Shown piece after piece: positions 8,298-17,562 of a stretch of DNA of 34,472 nt. Source of the DNA: Paracoccaceae bacterium. GTDB lineage: Bacteria > Pseudomonadota > Alphaproteobacteria > Rhodobacterales > Rhodobacteraceae. The position numbers and the translations under genes were made by a program. The notes under the pieces are model-generated. The model was not told the DNA's origin. It ran no database searches and worked only from the letters and a program-made list of their open reading frames with translations. The DNA lies in assembly GCA_018607905.1 (NCBI GenBank), contig JABBAP010000022.1:58340-92811 (forward strand), in the 5' to 3' direction. Every line of letters starts with the position of its first letter. Position 1 is the stretch's first letter.

Positions 8298-9223
8298 GCG
8301 GTGGCCTTTGTTTTGGCGCAAACAGCGGTGCTGGATTTAAGTAGGTCGGCTGCGACGCCGATGGCAATGGCTTTGGGTGTTTTGCCCAAGTCGCGCTGGC
8401 CGATTGGGCAAATAATGCGCGAAATCTGTGCAGATTGGTGGCCAAGGTCGGCTAATCTGGATGAAAAGCGGGCGCGTTTGGTGGCAGAACCGATCAGCCC
8501 CAGCGATTTGTGGGGGCGCGATAGAATCGCATGGCACAGATCAAGATCGAGGGCGTGGGAGTAGGTGAGCACGATGTGATGCGCTGCGTCGGGCGCGTGT
8601 TTCACCGCGTCGGCTGGGTTTGCAGCGATCAGGTTTGTGGTGTTTTCGGGGATGGTTTCAGGGAAGCGATCGGCGCTGGTATCGACCCAAGTGACGCTGA
8701 ACGGCAGGTCGGACAGGGTGTCGACGATGGCGCGGCCAACGTGGCCTGCGCCGTAGAGCCAAAGCGGCGTGGTTGGCGTTGCAAGCGGTTCGAGGAGCCA
8801 GCCGCCGAGCCAGATGAGGCTGGGGGTTTGGCCAGAATTGCGCAGAGATTTCAGCAGGCGTTTGAAGGCGAGCGGCTGTTCGTCTTTGCCGCTGATTTTG
8901 CGGATGTAAGGTGCGGTGTCGGCGGGGATTGTTTGAGGCGTGAACGGTTCGAAGACGACAACCACGTTACCACCGCAGCATTGCCCCAAGGCAGGGCCAA
9001 GCGGGATGTTGAGCGCGGTGGGTTTGGTGATTGTGCGTGCAAAATCAGTGGCTTGTTGTTCAAGTGCGCCGCCACCGATTGTACCGCTTTGCCCGCCTTT
9101 CCAGACCAGCATCGAGGTGCCTGCTTCGCGTGGGGTGGAGCCTTTGTGATCAACGATCAGCACGCGGATGACGGTGCCGTGTTTGGCCGTTGCGTCGCGC
9201 AACTCTGTTAGGTTCAGTCCCAT
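8294..9223 (-). CDS. xdhC: xanthine dehydrogenase accessory protein XdhC
   Basis: A 309-residue protein of the XdhC/CoxI family. The N-terminal domain carries GSTPREAG (28-35) and GTIGGGALE (47-55). A Rossmann-like domain starts with LYGAGHVGRAI (about 172-182), and LGLIGSATKRARF follows near the C-terminus. XdhC binds the molybdenum cofactor, is involved in its sulfuration and delivers it to the XdhB subunit. It is not part of the final enzyme. The gene overlaps the end of xdhB by 10 nt and its TGA overlaps the ATPase start by 4 nt, linking enzyme maturation and transport in one operon. Confidence 0.92.
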   Translation of the reverse strand: MGLNLTELRDATAKHGTVIRVLIVDHKGSTPREAGTSMLVWKGGQSGTIGGGALEQQATDFARTITKPTALNIPLGPALGQCCGGNVVVVFEPFTPQTIPADTAPYIRKISGKDEQPLAFKRLLKSLRNSGQTPSLIWLGGWLLEPLATPTTPLWLYGAGHVGRAIVDTLSDLPFSVTWVDTSADRFPETIPENTTNLIAANPADAVKHAPDAAHHIVLTYSHALDLDLCHAILSRPHKSLGLIGSATKRARFSSRLADLGHQSAQISRIICPIGQRDLGKTPKAIAIGVAADLLKSSTAVCAKTKATA

Positions 9224-11514
9224 GCCTGCCCCTTTTGACGGGCGACGGCGCGCAGGATTTGTTCGGCTGTGGCGGGGGCGTCTAGGTCGGGGTAAATGCT
9301 GCCGTCACCTGTCGCCGCGACCGCATCGGACAGGGCGAGGAAGGCGGAAATGCCGAGCATGAAGGGCGGTTCGCCGACGGCTTTGGATTTGTAAATCGTG
9401 TCTTCAACATTTTCACCTTTGTCCCAAAGTGCGACGTTGAAAATATCGGGGCGGTCGGAACAGGCGGGGATTTTATAGGTGCTGGGCGCGTGGCTTTTTA
9501 AGCTGCCTTTGTCGTCCCAAACCAGTTCTTCGGTGGTGAGCCAGCCTGCGCCTTGAACGTAGGCGCCCTCGATCTGGCCGATGTCGATGGCGGGATTTAG
9601 GGATTTGCCGACGTCGTGGATGATGTCGGTGCGCAGGATGCGATTTTCGCCTGTCAGGGTGTCGATCACGACCTCGGTGACGGATGCGCCATAGGCGAAG
9701 TAAAAGAACGGGCGGCCTTTGCCCGCGACGCGATCCCATTCGATTTTCGGGGTGGCGTAAAAGCCTGTGGAGGATAGGGAAATGCGGTTTTGATAGGCGA
9801 GCGCTGCGAGGGCTGCGAAGGGCATAACCTGTTTGCCGATTTGCACAGTGCCGTCTGCAAATGTGATTTGATCGGCAGTTGTTTTGAAGTGATCGGCGGC
9901 GAAATCGGTGAGGCGTTGTTTGATAACCTCGCAGGCTGCTTTCACCGCCATGCCGTTTAGATCGGAGCCAGAGGAGGCGGCGGTGGCGGAGGTGTTTGGC
10001 ACCTTGGCCGTGTCGGTTGCAGTGATTTTCACGGATGAGAGGGGCGTGCCAAGAACAGTGGCGGCGACCTGCGCGACTTTGGTGAACAGGCCTTGGCCCA
10101 TTTCGGTGCCGCCGTGGTTGAGGTGGATGGAGCCGTCGGAATAAACGTGTACCAGCGCGCCTGCTTGGTTCAGGTGCGTTAGCGTGAAGGAAATACCGAA
10201 TTTCACAGGCGTAACCGCGATGCCTTTTTTGAGGCGCGGGTTTTCATGGTTGAACCATTTCACCAGTTCGCGGCGCTTGGAATAATCGGATTTTTCCAGC
10301 AGTTCGATCATGATTTGATCGGTCACACTGTCGGTGACTTCCATGTGGTAGGGCGTGGTTTGTTTTAGGCCGCGCGACTTGTTAGCATAGGCGTTTGCGG
10401 TGCGGATGTAGCTGGCATCAACGTCCATTGTGTGGGCGATGTGGTCGATGACCCGTTCAATGGCAAGCACGCCTTGCGGACCGCCGAAGCCGCGAAAGGC
10501 GGTGGCGGAAACGGTGTTGGTTTTTAGGCGATGCGAGGTGATTTTCGCGTTTGGCAAGAAGTAGGCGTTATCGGAATGCAGCATGGCGCGATCAGCCACG
10601 GGGAGCGAGAGGTCTTGCGCCCAACCGCAGCGACAATATTGTGTGAATTCAATGCCTTCAATGAAGCCAGCGCCGTTGTAGCCGACGGTGTAATCCATGC
10701 GAAAATCGTGGCGTTTGCCTGTGATGATCATGTCGTCGTCGCGATCATAGCGCATTTTTGCGGGGCGATTGTGTTTGGCAGCGATGATGGCTGTGGCGCA
10801 GGCGAGGGAATTTCCTTGGCTTTCTTTGCCACCAAATCCGCCGCCCATTCGACGGGTTTCTACGCGGACGGCGTTGAAGGAAACGCCCAATGCCTCGGCC
10901 ACTTTGTGTTGGATTTCTGTCGGGTGTTGCGTGGAGGAATGGACGAGCATGTCGCCTTCATTCGGGACAGAAAGTGCTGCTTGACCTTCTAGGTAGAAGT
11001 GTTCTTGGCCGCCCATCTCAAAACTGCCAGAAAGCGTGTGTTCGGCGTTTTTGATCGCATCGGACGCGTCGCCCTTGGCGAAGATGATGGGGGGCTCAAA
11101 TTTGGTGTCTGCCTTGATCGCGTCGTCAATGGACAGGATCGCGGGCAGGGGGCTGATTTTGACGGTGCCAAGTGCGGCGGCTTTGCGCGCGGCCAAATGC
11201 GATGTGGCAACGACAAGGAAAACGGGTTGGCCGACAAAATGCACGGTGCCATCGGCGAGCATCGGTTCGTCGTGGTTTGATGGCGACACATCGTTGCCAG
11301 CGGGCAAATCAGCGGCGAGCAGAACGTCGATTACCCCGTCTGCGGCGCGAACGGCTGTTAGATCAACAGAGGTGATTGTGCCGTGGGCCACATCGGACAG
11401 GCCGAACGCCAAATGCAGGCAATTTGCGGGGGTTGGGATGTCGTCGGTGTAGCGGGCTGCGCCTGTGACGTGCAGTTTTGCGGCGTCATGCGGGGTGGAT
11501 TTGTGGATGTTCAT
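9214..11514 (-). CDS. xdhB: xanthine dehydrogenase large, molybdenum-cofactor-binding subunit
   Basis: A 766-residue catalytic subunit that oxidises hypoxanthine to xanthine and xanthine to urate. Visible family motifs are GQEHFYLEGQ (169-178), GGGFGGKE (224-231), FRGFGGPQG in the middle of the chain, a GTEMGQG loop, and KAVGEPPFMLG near the C-terminus, whose Glu corresponds to the catalytic base of the family. Length is normal for bacterial XdhB. The start ATG overlaps the xdhA stop by 4 nt. It should assemble with XdhA as a heterodimer or heterotetramer in the cytoplasm, loaded by XdhC. Confidence 0.95.
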   Translation of the reverse strand: MNIHKSTPHDAAKLHVTGAARYTDDIPTPANCLHLAFGLSDVAHGTITSVDLTAVRAADGVIDVLLAADLPAGNDVSPSNHDEPMLADGTVHFVGQPVFLVVATSHLAARKAAALGTVKISPLPAILSIDDAIKADTKFEPPIIFAKGDASDAIKNAEHTLSGSFEMGGQEHFYLEGQAALSVPNEGDMLVHSSTQHPTEIQHKVAEALGVSFNAVRVETRRMGGGFGGKESQGNSLACATAIIAAKHNRPAKMRYDRDDDMIITGKRHDFRMDYTVGYNGAGFIEGIEFTQYCRCGWAQDLSLPVADRAMLHSDNAYFLPNAKITSHRLKTNTVSATAFRGFGGPQGVLAIERVIDHIAHTMDVDASYIRTANAYANKSRGLKQTTPYHMEVTDSVTDQIMIELLEKSDYSKRRELVKWFNHENPRLKKGIAVTPVKFGISFTLTHLNQAGALVHVYSDGSIHLNHGGTEMGQGLFTKVAQVAATVLGTPLSSVKITATDTAKVPNTSATAASSGSDLNGMAVKAACEVIKQRLTDFAADHFKTTADQITFADGTVQIGKQVMPFAALAALAYQNRISLSSTGFYATPKIEWDRVAGKGRPFFYFAYGASVTEVVIDTLTGENRILRTDIIHDVGKSLNPAIDIGQIEGAYVQGAGWLTTEELVWDDKGSLKSHAPSTYKIPACSDRPDIFNVALWDKGENVEDTIYKSKAVGEPPFMLGISAFLALSDAVAATGDGSIYPDLDAPATAEQILRAVARQKGQAWD

Positions 11515-12884
11515 GGTGTCACCGCCAGCACGTTGGTGGCGTGCCCCTGTGTTTCGTCAAAGTATCGTTGCAGCAGGTTTTGTGCGGTTTGAGCGCGGTA
11601 GGCGGCGGAGGCGCGAACGTCGGTGATGGGTTGGTAATCGTTTGAGAATTTGGTCATGGCGGCAGTGATTGTTTCTTGGGTCCACTGTTGGCCGATAAGC
11701 GCGGTTTCAACAGCCGTGGCGCGTTTCGGGGTGGCCGCCATGCCGCCGAATGCGATGCGGGCGGCGGTGATTTTATCGCCCGAACGGGTGATGTTGAAAC
11801 AGCCGCACAGGGCGGAAATATCTTGGTCGAACCGTTTGCTGATTTTGTAACATTTCAGGTTGTCGGCTTGATCGGGGATCGCGATGCCGATGACAAATTC
11901 GCTGGGGCTACGGTCTTGTTTTCCGTAGGCGATGAAGAAGTCTTCGATTGGGATGTTTCGGATATCGTCGCCGCGCCGCAAGTACAGTTGCGCGCCAAGC
12001 GCGATGAGCGCGGGCGGGCCATCACCGATGGGGGAACCGTTGGCGATGTTGCCCCCGATGGTGGCGGCATTGCGCACTTGTGTTGAGCCGTAGCGGCGGA
12101 TCAACTCGGCAAGGCTGGGGTATTTTTTGGCCACAGCTTTTTGAAGTTGGGACAGGGTGACGGACGCGCCGATTGCGATGCCGCCGTCGCCAGATTCGAT
12201 GCCGCGCAAATCTTCGATTTGGCCAACGAAGGCGATGGGGGACAAATCGCGCAGTTGTTTGTTGACCCATAAGCCAACGTCGGTTGCGCCGCCAACAAGG
12301 GTAGCGTCGGGGTTTTCAACGTACCAATCAGCCAGTTCGTCAGAGGTTTTTGGAACGAAAGTCCTGTCGGATTTTAGAGTTTTGGTTTTGCTGGCCTTGT
12401 CTGATTTTAGATGCTTTGGTTTTGGATTGGTTGCGGCGGCCTCTGCCGCGCGAATGATCGGTGCATAGCCTGTGCAACGACACAGATTGCCTGCCAAAAC
12501 ATCGTCGTGATTTGTGTCGCCGTTTTGGTGGGCGGCGGCCATCGACATGATGAAACCGGGCGTGCAAAACCCGCATTGGGAGCCGTGGTGATCGACCATT
12601 TGCGATTGAACGGGGTGTAGTGTTCCGTCGGGCGCGGCCAATCCTTCGACGGTGCGGATGGATTTGCCGTGCAGTTGGGGCAGAAACAGGATGCAGGCGT
12701 TTAAGGCCTTGGCGCCATCGCTGTCCGTGATCATGACGGAACAAGCGCCGCAATCGCCCTCGTTGCAGCCTTCTTTGGTGCCGGTAAGGCCGCGCGTTTC
12801 GCGTAAATAGTCAAGAAGCGTGCGCGTGGGGCTTTCGCCTTCCACGTGGACGGTCTCTCCGTTTAGAAGAAACTCGATTTTCAT
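11511..12884 (-). CDS. xdhA: xanthine dehydrogenase small subunit (2Fe-2S and FAD domains)
   Basis: A 457-residue electron-transfer subunit. The first 2Fe-2S cluster uses C40, C45, C48 and C64 (GCNEGDCGACS...NAC). The second uses C104, C107, C135 and C137 (CGFC...CRC). The FAD domain follows, with NAATIGGNIANGSPIGD around 272-288. Between the halves (152-180) lies a Lys/Ser/Thr-rich linker with two similar units, HLKSD and TLKSD, encoded by a partly duplicated DNA stretch. It carries electrons from the molybdenum centre of XdhB to FAD and on to NAD+. It is the first gene of the seven-gene minus-strand unit, and an inverted repeat lies 44 nt upstream of its start. Confidence 0.94.
   Translation of the reverse strand: MKIEFLLNGETVHVEGESPTRTLLDYLRETRGLTGTKEGCNEGDCGACSVMITDSDGAKALNACILFLPQLHGKSIRTVEGLAAPDGTLHPVQSQMVDHHGSQCGFCTPGFIMSMAAAHQNGDTNHDDVLAGNLCRCTGYAPIIRAAEAAATNPKPKHLKSDKASKTKTLKSDRTFVPKTSDELADWYVENPDATLVGGATDVGLWVNKQLRDLSPIAFVGQIEDLRGIESGDGGIAIGASVTLSQLQKAVAKKYPSLAELIRRYGSTQVRNAATIGGNIANGSPIGDGPPALIALGAQLYLRRGDDIRNIPIEDFFIAYGKQDRSPSEFVIGIAIPDQADNLKCYKISKRFDQDISALCGCFNITRSGDKITAARIAFGGMAATPKRATAVETALIGQQWTQETITAAMTKFSNDYQPITDVRASAAYRAQTAQNLLQRYFDETQGHATNVLAVTP
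12366..12424. repeat. imperfect tandem duplication inside xdhA (interdomain linker)
   Basis: Two near-identical units on the plus strand, 12366-12390 (GTCGGATTTTAGAG then TTTTGGTTTTG) and 12399-12424 (GTCTGATTTTAGATG then CTTTGGTTTTG), are offset by 33 bp, a multiple of three. They encode the repeated Lys-rich LKSD units of the XdhA linker and keep the frame. Confidence 0.7.
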
Positions 12885-12927
12885 TAGGAAAACCCGCCAC
12901 GGTACTTTGCACGAGGCCTTTTGCCCG

Positions 12928-12952
12928 CACGTTCGATGTGGCGTAGAACGTG
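12928..12952. promoter_or_regulatory. inverted repeat upstream of xdhA, candidate operator
   Basis: CACGTTC and GAACGTG form perfect 7-bp arms around an 11-nt spacer, 44 nt upstream of the xdhA ATG and inside the 134-nt gap between xdhA and the sulfotransferase-like gene. The symmetry and place fit a dimeric regulator of the purine operon. No regulator gene lies in the window to pair with it. Confidence 0.4.
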
Positions 12953-13018
12953 GTGGCGACCGTTGGAATTCAACAAAGCAATTTCATCAATGGATAGCAA
13001 GGAATTTTTATTCCGCAG

Positions 13019-13801
13019 CTAGATCACTTTGCGATAATCGAGCGCGTCCATGACATCATCATCAACCTTGCGATAGATAAATTCGAGGTCGCGTTTTTTG
13101 TAATCCGCTTTGATTTTATGGTATTTATAGCGGCGCTGGTAGTCTTCGAAGCGCATGTTGTCGGAGGCTTTGATAGAGCGGCGCACGTTGCCAAACCCGT
13201 TGTTGATCGTCGGGATATATTCCGCAACACGGGTCAGTTGCTCGTCGAAATCCGAAAGCAAATCCTCATAGCGGATGTGAATCACGTTGTCTGCTGCGCC
13301 CATGAGGGCCACGTAAGAACGCATCTTTTCGTTCCACAGGTGGATTGGGCTTTCAAGAGTTTTGTCACCAACATTGTCGCGCTCTGACACGGGCCACGGG
13401 GTGTCGATAAACTGATCGAATTCCATTTCATCGTGGGTCCACAGTGGATTTTCGGGGCGATTGTGCAGGGACGACAAAAAGAACACGGGATGTTTGGTGA
13501 TCAGCAAGAACAGCGTGTTTTCCGAATGGGGTGCTGCACGGATCACATCAACGGGCGGGGCGGCGTGTTTCAGGCCGAAATCAGAATAGAGGATACGTTC
13601 GTGGTATTTATCCTGAAGGCGATTGTTTTCAGCGGGGCGCAGTTTTGGTTTGTGTTGTTGAAGAACCAACCGCAGCACCCGTTTATCAACGCCAAAATCG
13701 CCACGCAAAATATCGGTTGCGAAATTCTTGTTGATCAGTTTTTCCAGATAGCTCGCGCCGGTGTTCCGCTCGCCGTAAATCTTGGTGAAAAGACAGGTCA
13801 T
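13019..13801 (-). CDS. sulfotransferase-like P-loop protein
   Basis: A 260-residue protein. GERNTGASYLEKLI (10-23) resembles the 5'-phosphosulfate-binding loop of sulfotransferases (GxRxSGTT-type), and LLITKHPVFFLSSLHN (99-114) resembles the 3'-phosphate-binding segment with the KHP...S pattern. RYEDLLSDF later in the chain is also typical of the family. Such enzymes transfer sulfate from PAPS to sugars, lipids or peptides; the acceptor here is unknown. No strong ribosome site is visible before the ATG at 13801, so the start is less certain. The gene is divergent from dnaE and is not coupled to xdhA. Confidence 0.7.
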   Translation of the reverse strand: MTCLFTKIYGERNTGASYLEKLINKNFATDILRGDFGVDKRVLRLVLQQHKPKLRPAENNRLQDKYHERILYSDFGLKHAAPPVDVIRAAPHSENTLFLLITKHPVFFLSSLHNRPENPLWTHDEMEFDQFIDTPWPVSERDNVGDKTLESPIHLWNEKMRSYVALMGAADNVIHIRYEDLLSDFDEQLTRVAEYIPTINNGFGNVRRSIKASDNMRFEDYQRRYKYHKIKADYKKRDLEFIYRKVDDDVMDALDYRKVI

Positions 13802-13882
13802 CCGCTGCTCATTTTATTGTTTTTTGTTGGAGGCATTGTGCAACGGGTTTCGCCCGATAGCAAGCTGCGTTAGGATTGCGAA

Positions 13883-16800
13883 ATGAGCACACAAGACAGA
13901 TTCATCCACCTTCGCCTTCACTCTGCCTATTCCCTGTTGGAAGGGGCGATCCAAGTGAAGAAATTGCCAGATATGTGTGCCGATATGGGCATGCCTGCGG
14001 TAGCCGTCACCGACACTGGCAACCTGTTTGGCGCGTTGGAGTTTTCGGAAACAGCGGCCAAGGCGGGTGTGCAGCCGATTGTGGGCTGTCAGTTGGATTT
14101 GGCCTATGCGACGGCGGCAAATGTTGGGGGCAAAGTACCGCCACCGCGTGCAATCGTTGTTTTGGCGCAGAACGAGGCGGGTTATCTGAACCTGATGAAG
14201 CTGAATTCCTGTGCGTTTTTGGACAGTGGCGATCAGTTGCCCCATGTTACGCTCGATGAATTGAACAAACATTCCGAGGGGCTGATTTGCCTGACGGGTG
14301 GGGCGCTTGGCCCTGTGGGACAGTTGGTGCAAGACGGCCAGCACGAGGCGGCAAAGGTGTTGTTGATGCGGTTGGCGGATATGTTCGCGGACCGCCTGTA
14401 TGTGGAGTTGCAACGCCACCCCCATGAGAATGGACGCGGCACACCTGCCGAAATGGCGACGGAGCAGTTTTTTGTGGAAACGGCATACGCGATGGATTTG
14501 CCGTTGGTGGCAACGAACGATGTGTTTTTCCCAAAACCCGCAATGTTTGAGGCCCATGACGCGCTGATTTGTATTGCCGATGGGGCTTATGTGGACCAGC
14601 AAGAGCCGCGCCGACGGTTGACACCAGAGCATTATTTCAAATCACCAGGACAGATGATTGAGCTGTTTGCCGATCTGCCGGAAGCGGTTGAAAACACGAT
14701 TGAGATTGCACAACGCTGCGGGTTTCGAGTGACAACGCGCGATCCGATTTTGCCGAAATTTGCCGATGACGAAGTTGAAGAGTTGCGCCGCCAAGCGAAC
14801 GCAGGATTGAAGGATCGACTGGCGGTTATTCCCCATGCGGTGAGTGTTGAGGAATACCAAAAACGGCTCGATTTTGAGCTGGATATTATCGAGGGGATGG
14901 GGTTCCCCGGCTATTTCCTGATCGTTGCGGATTTCATCAAATGGAGTAAAGACGAGGGCATTCCTGTGGGGCCTGGCCGTGGCTCTGGTGCGGGCAGTCT
15001 TGTGGCCTATGCGCTGACCGTAACCGACCTTGATCCGTTGCGGTATTCCTTGCTGTTTGAGCGGTTTTTGAACCCTGAACGGGTAAGCATGCCCGACTTT
15101 GACATCGACTTTTGCATGGATCGCCGCGAGGAAGTGATCCGCTATGTGCAAGAGAAATATGGCCGCGATAAGGTAGGACAGATTATTACGTTTGGTGCGC
15201 TGCTGAGTAAGGCCGCCGTGCGCGATATCGGGCGTGTTTTGCAGATGCCGTACGGGCAAGTGGATCGGCTGTCTAAGCTGATCCCTGTGGAGGGCGTGAA
15301 GCCTGTTTCCATTGTGAAAGCGCTGGCCGATGAGCCGCGTTTGCGCGAGGAGGCCAAGGCCGAAGAAGTTGTGAACCGCATGCTGACCTACGCGCAGCAA
15401 GTGGAGGGGTTGCTGCGCAACGCATCCACCCACGCGGCGGGTGTGGTGATTGGGGATCGGCCATTGGACGAGCTGGTTCCGCTGTACCAAGACCCGCGTT
15501 CGGATATGCCTGCGACGCAGTTCAACATGAAGTGGGTCGAGCAAGCGGGGCTGGTGAAGTTCGACTTTTTGGGTCTGAAAACGCTGACGGTTATTCAAAA
15601 TGCGCTCGATCTGATCAACGGCGCGGGGCGTGATTTGCATGTTGGGCCTGATGGAACGCAATTGTACGAGCCGCCTGAGGGCGCGGTGAATGAGATTAAC
15701 GCGATTCCGTTGGATGATGGCGCGACTTACAAGCTGTATGCCGATGCGAAAACGGTGGCGGTGTTTCAGGTGGAATCCAGCGGCATGATGGATGCGCTGC
15801 GGCGTATGAAGCCCGATTGCATTGAGGATATCATCGCGCTGGTGGCGTTGTATCGCCCAGGCCCGATGGAGAATATTCCGAAGTTTTGTGAGGTGAAAAA
15901 CGGGATTTCGGATCGCGATAAACTGCACCCGACGATTGATCACATTCTGGACGAAACGCAGGGCATTATTGTTTACCAAGAACAAGTGATGCAGATCGCG
16001 CAGGAAATGGCGGGATATTCCCTTGGCGGGGCGGATTTGTTGCGCCGTGCGATGGGTAAAAAGCTGCAAGAAGCGATGGATGTGGAGCGGCCCAAATTCT
16101 TGGATGGGTCGGCGAAAAACGGCGTTGATAAAAAGAAGGCGATGGAGGTTTGGAACCTGTTGGATAAGTTCGCCAACTATGGGTTCAACAAATCTCACGC
16201 GGCGGCCTATGCCGTTGTTTCGTATCAAACGGGGTGGTTGAAAGCGAACCATCCTGTGGAGTTTATGGCTGCGGTGATGAACTGCGACATTCACCTGACC
16301 GATAAGTTGGGTGTGTTCATCGAGGAAACCAAACGCAAGTTGAAAATCGAGGTGGTTCCGCCCTGTGTGAACCAATCATTGGAAACATTTTCGGTTGCGG
16401 GCGATAAAATCCATTATGCGCTGGGCGCGTTGAAAAACGTCGGCGGCGAGGCGATGAAAATGATTGTGGAAGCCCGCAAAGAAGGCGGCAACTTTGGTGA
16501 TCTGTTTGATCTGGCACGTCGGGTTGATCTGAAGCGGGTTGGTAAGCGGCCGATGGAAATGCTGGCGCGATCTGGCGCATTTGATCAGTTGGATGGCAAT
16601 CGGCGCAAATGTGTAGAAAGCGTTGATGCGATTGTTGCCTATTCTGCTGCTACGCATGAGCAAAAGAACTCGGCGCAAGGCGGGTTGTTTGGCGACAGTG
16701 GCGAGGATTTACCCGCGCCGCGCCTGCCAATGTGCGAGGATTGGTTGCCCACGGAACGCCTTGCAATGGAGCATCTGGCGATTGGGTTTTATCTGTCAGG

Positions 16801-17392
16801 GCATCCGCTCGATGATTATCTGGGGCCGTTGAAACGCAAGAAGGTTTTGACGCTGGCGGAGTTGGAAAACAAAGTGAAGGGCGGCGCGGTTGCGGCCAAA
16901 ATTGCTGGCACGATTTCGGGCAAGCAGGAACGAAAATCAGCCCGCGGCAATCGGTTTGCGTTTGTGCAGTTGAGCGATCCGACGGGGCTGTTCGAGGTGA
17001 CTGTGTTTTCCGACACGTTGGAGAAATACCGCGATGTTTTGATGCCAGGTGAAAATGTGGTGATGACCGTGGAGGCCACATCGGAGGCGGATCAGTTGAA
17101 ATTGCTGTGCCGCGGTGCGCAGTTAGTGGACGTTGCGGTGGCGGATGCGGCGGCGATGGGGTTGAAGGTTTATATCGGCGATGAAGACGCGATTGGATCG
17201 GTCGCGACGCGGTTGGAAGAAGGCAATAAATCGGGCCATGCGCGGCAACGCGGCCCTGTGCATTTGGTGTTGATGCACCCTGAATTACCCGGCGAGGTCG
17301 AGATTGCGCTAAAGCACGATTACGTTTTGAACCCGCAGATTGCAGGCGCGCTGAAACACGTTCCAGGTGTGCAGATGGTTGAGGAATTTTAA
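13883..17392 (+). CDS. dnaE: DNA polymerase III alpha subunit
   Basis: A 1169-residue replicative polymerase. The PHP domain opens with IHLRLHSAYSLLEGAI (about 8-23). The polymerase palm includes GPGRGSGAGSLVAYAL and the catalytic PDFDIDF near 403-409. The finger region includes YRPGPMENIP, YQEQVM and GYSLGGADLLRRAMGKK. Later come the tandem helix-hairpin-helix region and an OB-fold (AGTISGKQERKS...). Length is normal for DnaE. The ATG at 13883 has AGGA about 7 nt upstream. It synthesises DNA in the replisome with the beta clamp and epsilon. The gene is followed by an extragenic repeat motif and no clear terminator hairpin. Confidence 0.98.
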   Translation: MSTQDRFIHLRLHSAYSLLEGAIQVKKLPDMCADMGMPAVAVTDTGNLFGALEFSETAAKAGVQPIVGCQLDLAYATAANVGGKVPPPRAIVVLAQNEAGYLNLMKLNSCAFLDSGDQLPHVTLDELNKHSEGLICLTGGALGPVGQLVQDGQHEAAKVLLMRLADMFADRLYVELQRHPHENGRGTPAEMATEQFFVETAYAMDLPLVATNDVFFPKPAMFEAHDALICIADGAYVDQQEPRRRLTPEHYFKSPGQMIELFADLPEAVENTIEIAQRCGFRVTTRDPILPKFADDEVEELRRQANAGLKDRLAVIPHAVSVEEYQKRLDFELDIIEGMGFPGYFLIVADFIKWSKDEGIPVGPGRGSGAGSLVAYALTVTDLDPLRYSLLFERFLNPERVSMPDFDIDFCMDRREEVIRYVQEKYGRDKVGQIITFGALLSKAAVRDIGRVLQMPYGQVDRLSKLIPVEGVKPVSIVKALADEPRLREEAKAEEVVNRMLTYAQQVEGLLRNASTHAAGVVIGDRPLDELVPLYQDPRSDMPATQFNMKWVEQAGLVKFDFLGLKTLTVIQNALDLINGAGRDLHVGPDGTQLYEPPEGAVNEINAIPLDDGATYKLYADAKTVAVFQVESSGMMDALRRMKPDCIEDIIALVALYRPGPMENIPKFCEVKNGISDRDKLHPTIDHILDETQGIIVYQEQVMQIAQEMAGYSLGGADLLRRAMGKKLQEAMDVERPKFLDGSAKNGVDKKKAMEVWNLLDKFANYGFNKSHAAAYAVVSYQTGWLKANHPVEFMAAVMNCDIHLTDKLGVFIEETKRKLKIEVVPPCVNQSLETFSVAGDKIHYALGALKNVGGEAMKMIVEARKEGGNFGDLFDLARRVDLKRVGKRPMEMLARSGAFDQLDGNRRKCVESVDAIVAYSAATHEQKNSAQGGLFGDSGEDLPAPRLPMCEDWLPTERLAMEHLAIGFYLSGHPLDDYLGPLKRKKVLTLAELENKVKGGAVAAKIAGTISGKQERKSARGNRFAFVQLSDPTGLFEVTVFSDTLEKYRDVLMPGENVVMTVEATSEADQLKLLCRGAQLVDVAVADAAAMGLKVYIGDEDAIGSVATRLEEGNKSGHARQRGPVHLVLMHPELPGEVEIALKHDYVLNPQIAGALKHVPGVQMVEEF

Positions 17393-17399
17393 GACGATC

Positions 17400-17429
17400 G
17401 GGTTTTGGATATTTTTGGCCAGAAGAAGG
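17400..17429 (+). repeat. extragenic repeat motif, copy 1 (after dnaE)
   Basis: Within 10 bases of the dnaE stop lies a GGATATTTTTGGCCAGAAGAAG stretch (17407-17428). It shares its core (GATATTT, a short gap, then CAGAAGAA) with 26889-26908 after nrdJ. This copy lacks the GC hairpin that precedes copy 2. Confidence 0.55.
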
Positions 17430-17562
17430 CTCAACGTGGTTAATAAATTGTTACAGTCGATCACAGGTGCCGTGTTGATCCTCACATAGCGGAGAGAACT
17501 GGTTACGTGGGTTGTTTCGATGCGTCGCGGCTGGTTTGTGGTTTTCAAAAGGAGATTGATCC

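Noticed and set aside
13002-13016. GGAAT-TTTT-ATTCC hairpin beyond the sulfotransferase-like gene
   Set aside because: Only five A/T-rich pairs and no T-tract. It is too weak to call a terminator.
14642-16375. 577-codon frame antisense to dnaE
   Set aside because: It mirrors the dnaE coding strand, has His/Arg/Gln-rich composition typical of antisense frames in GC-biased codons, and shows no domain.
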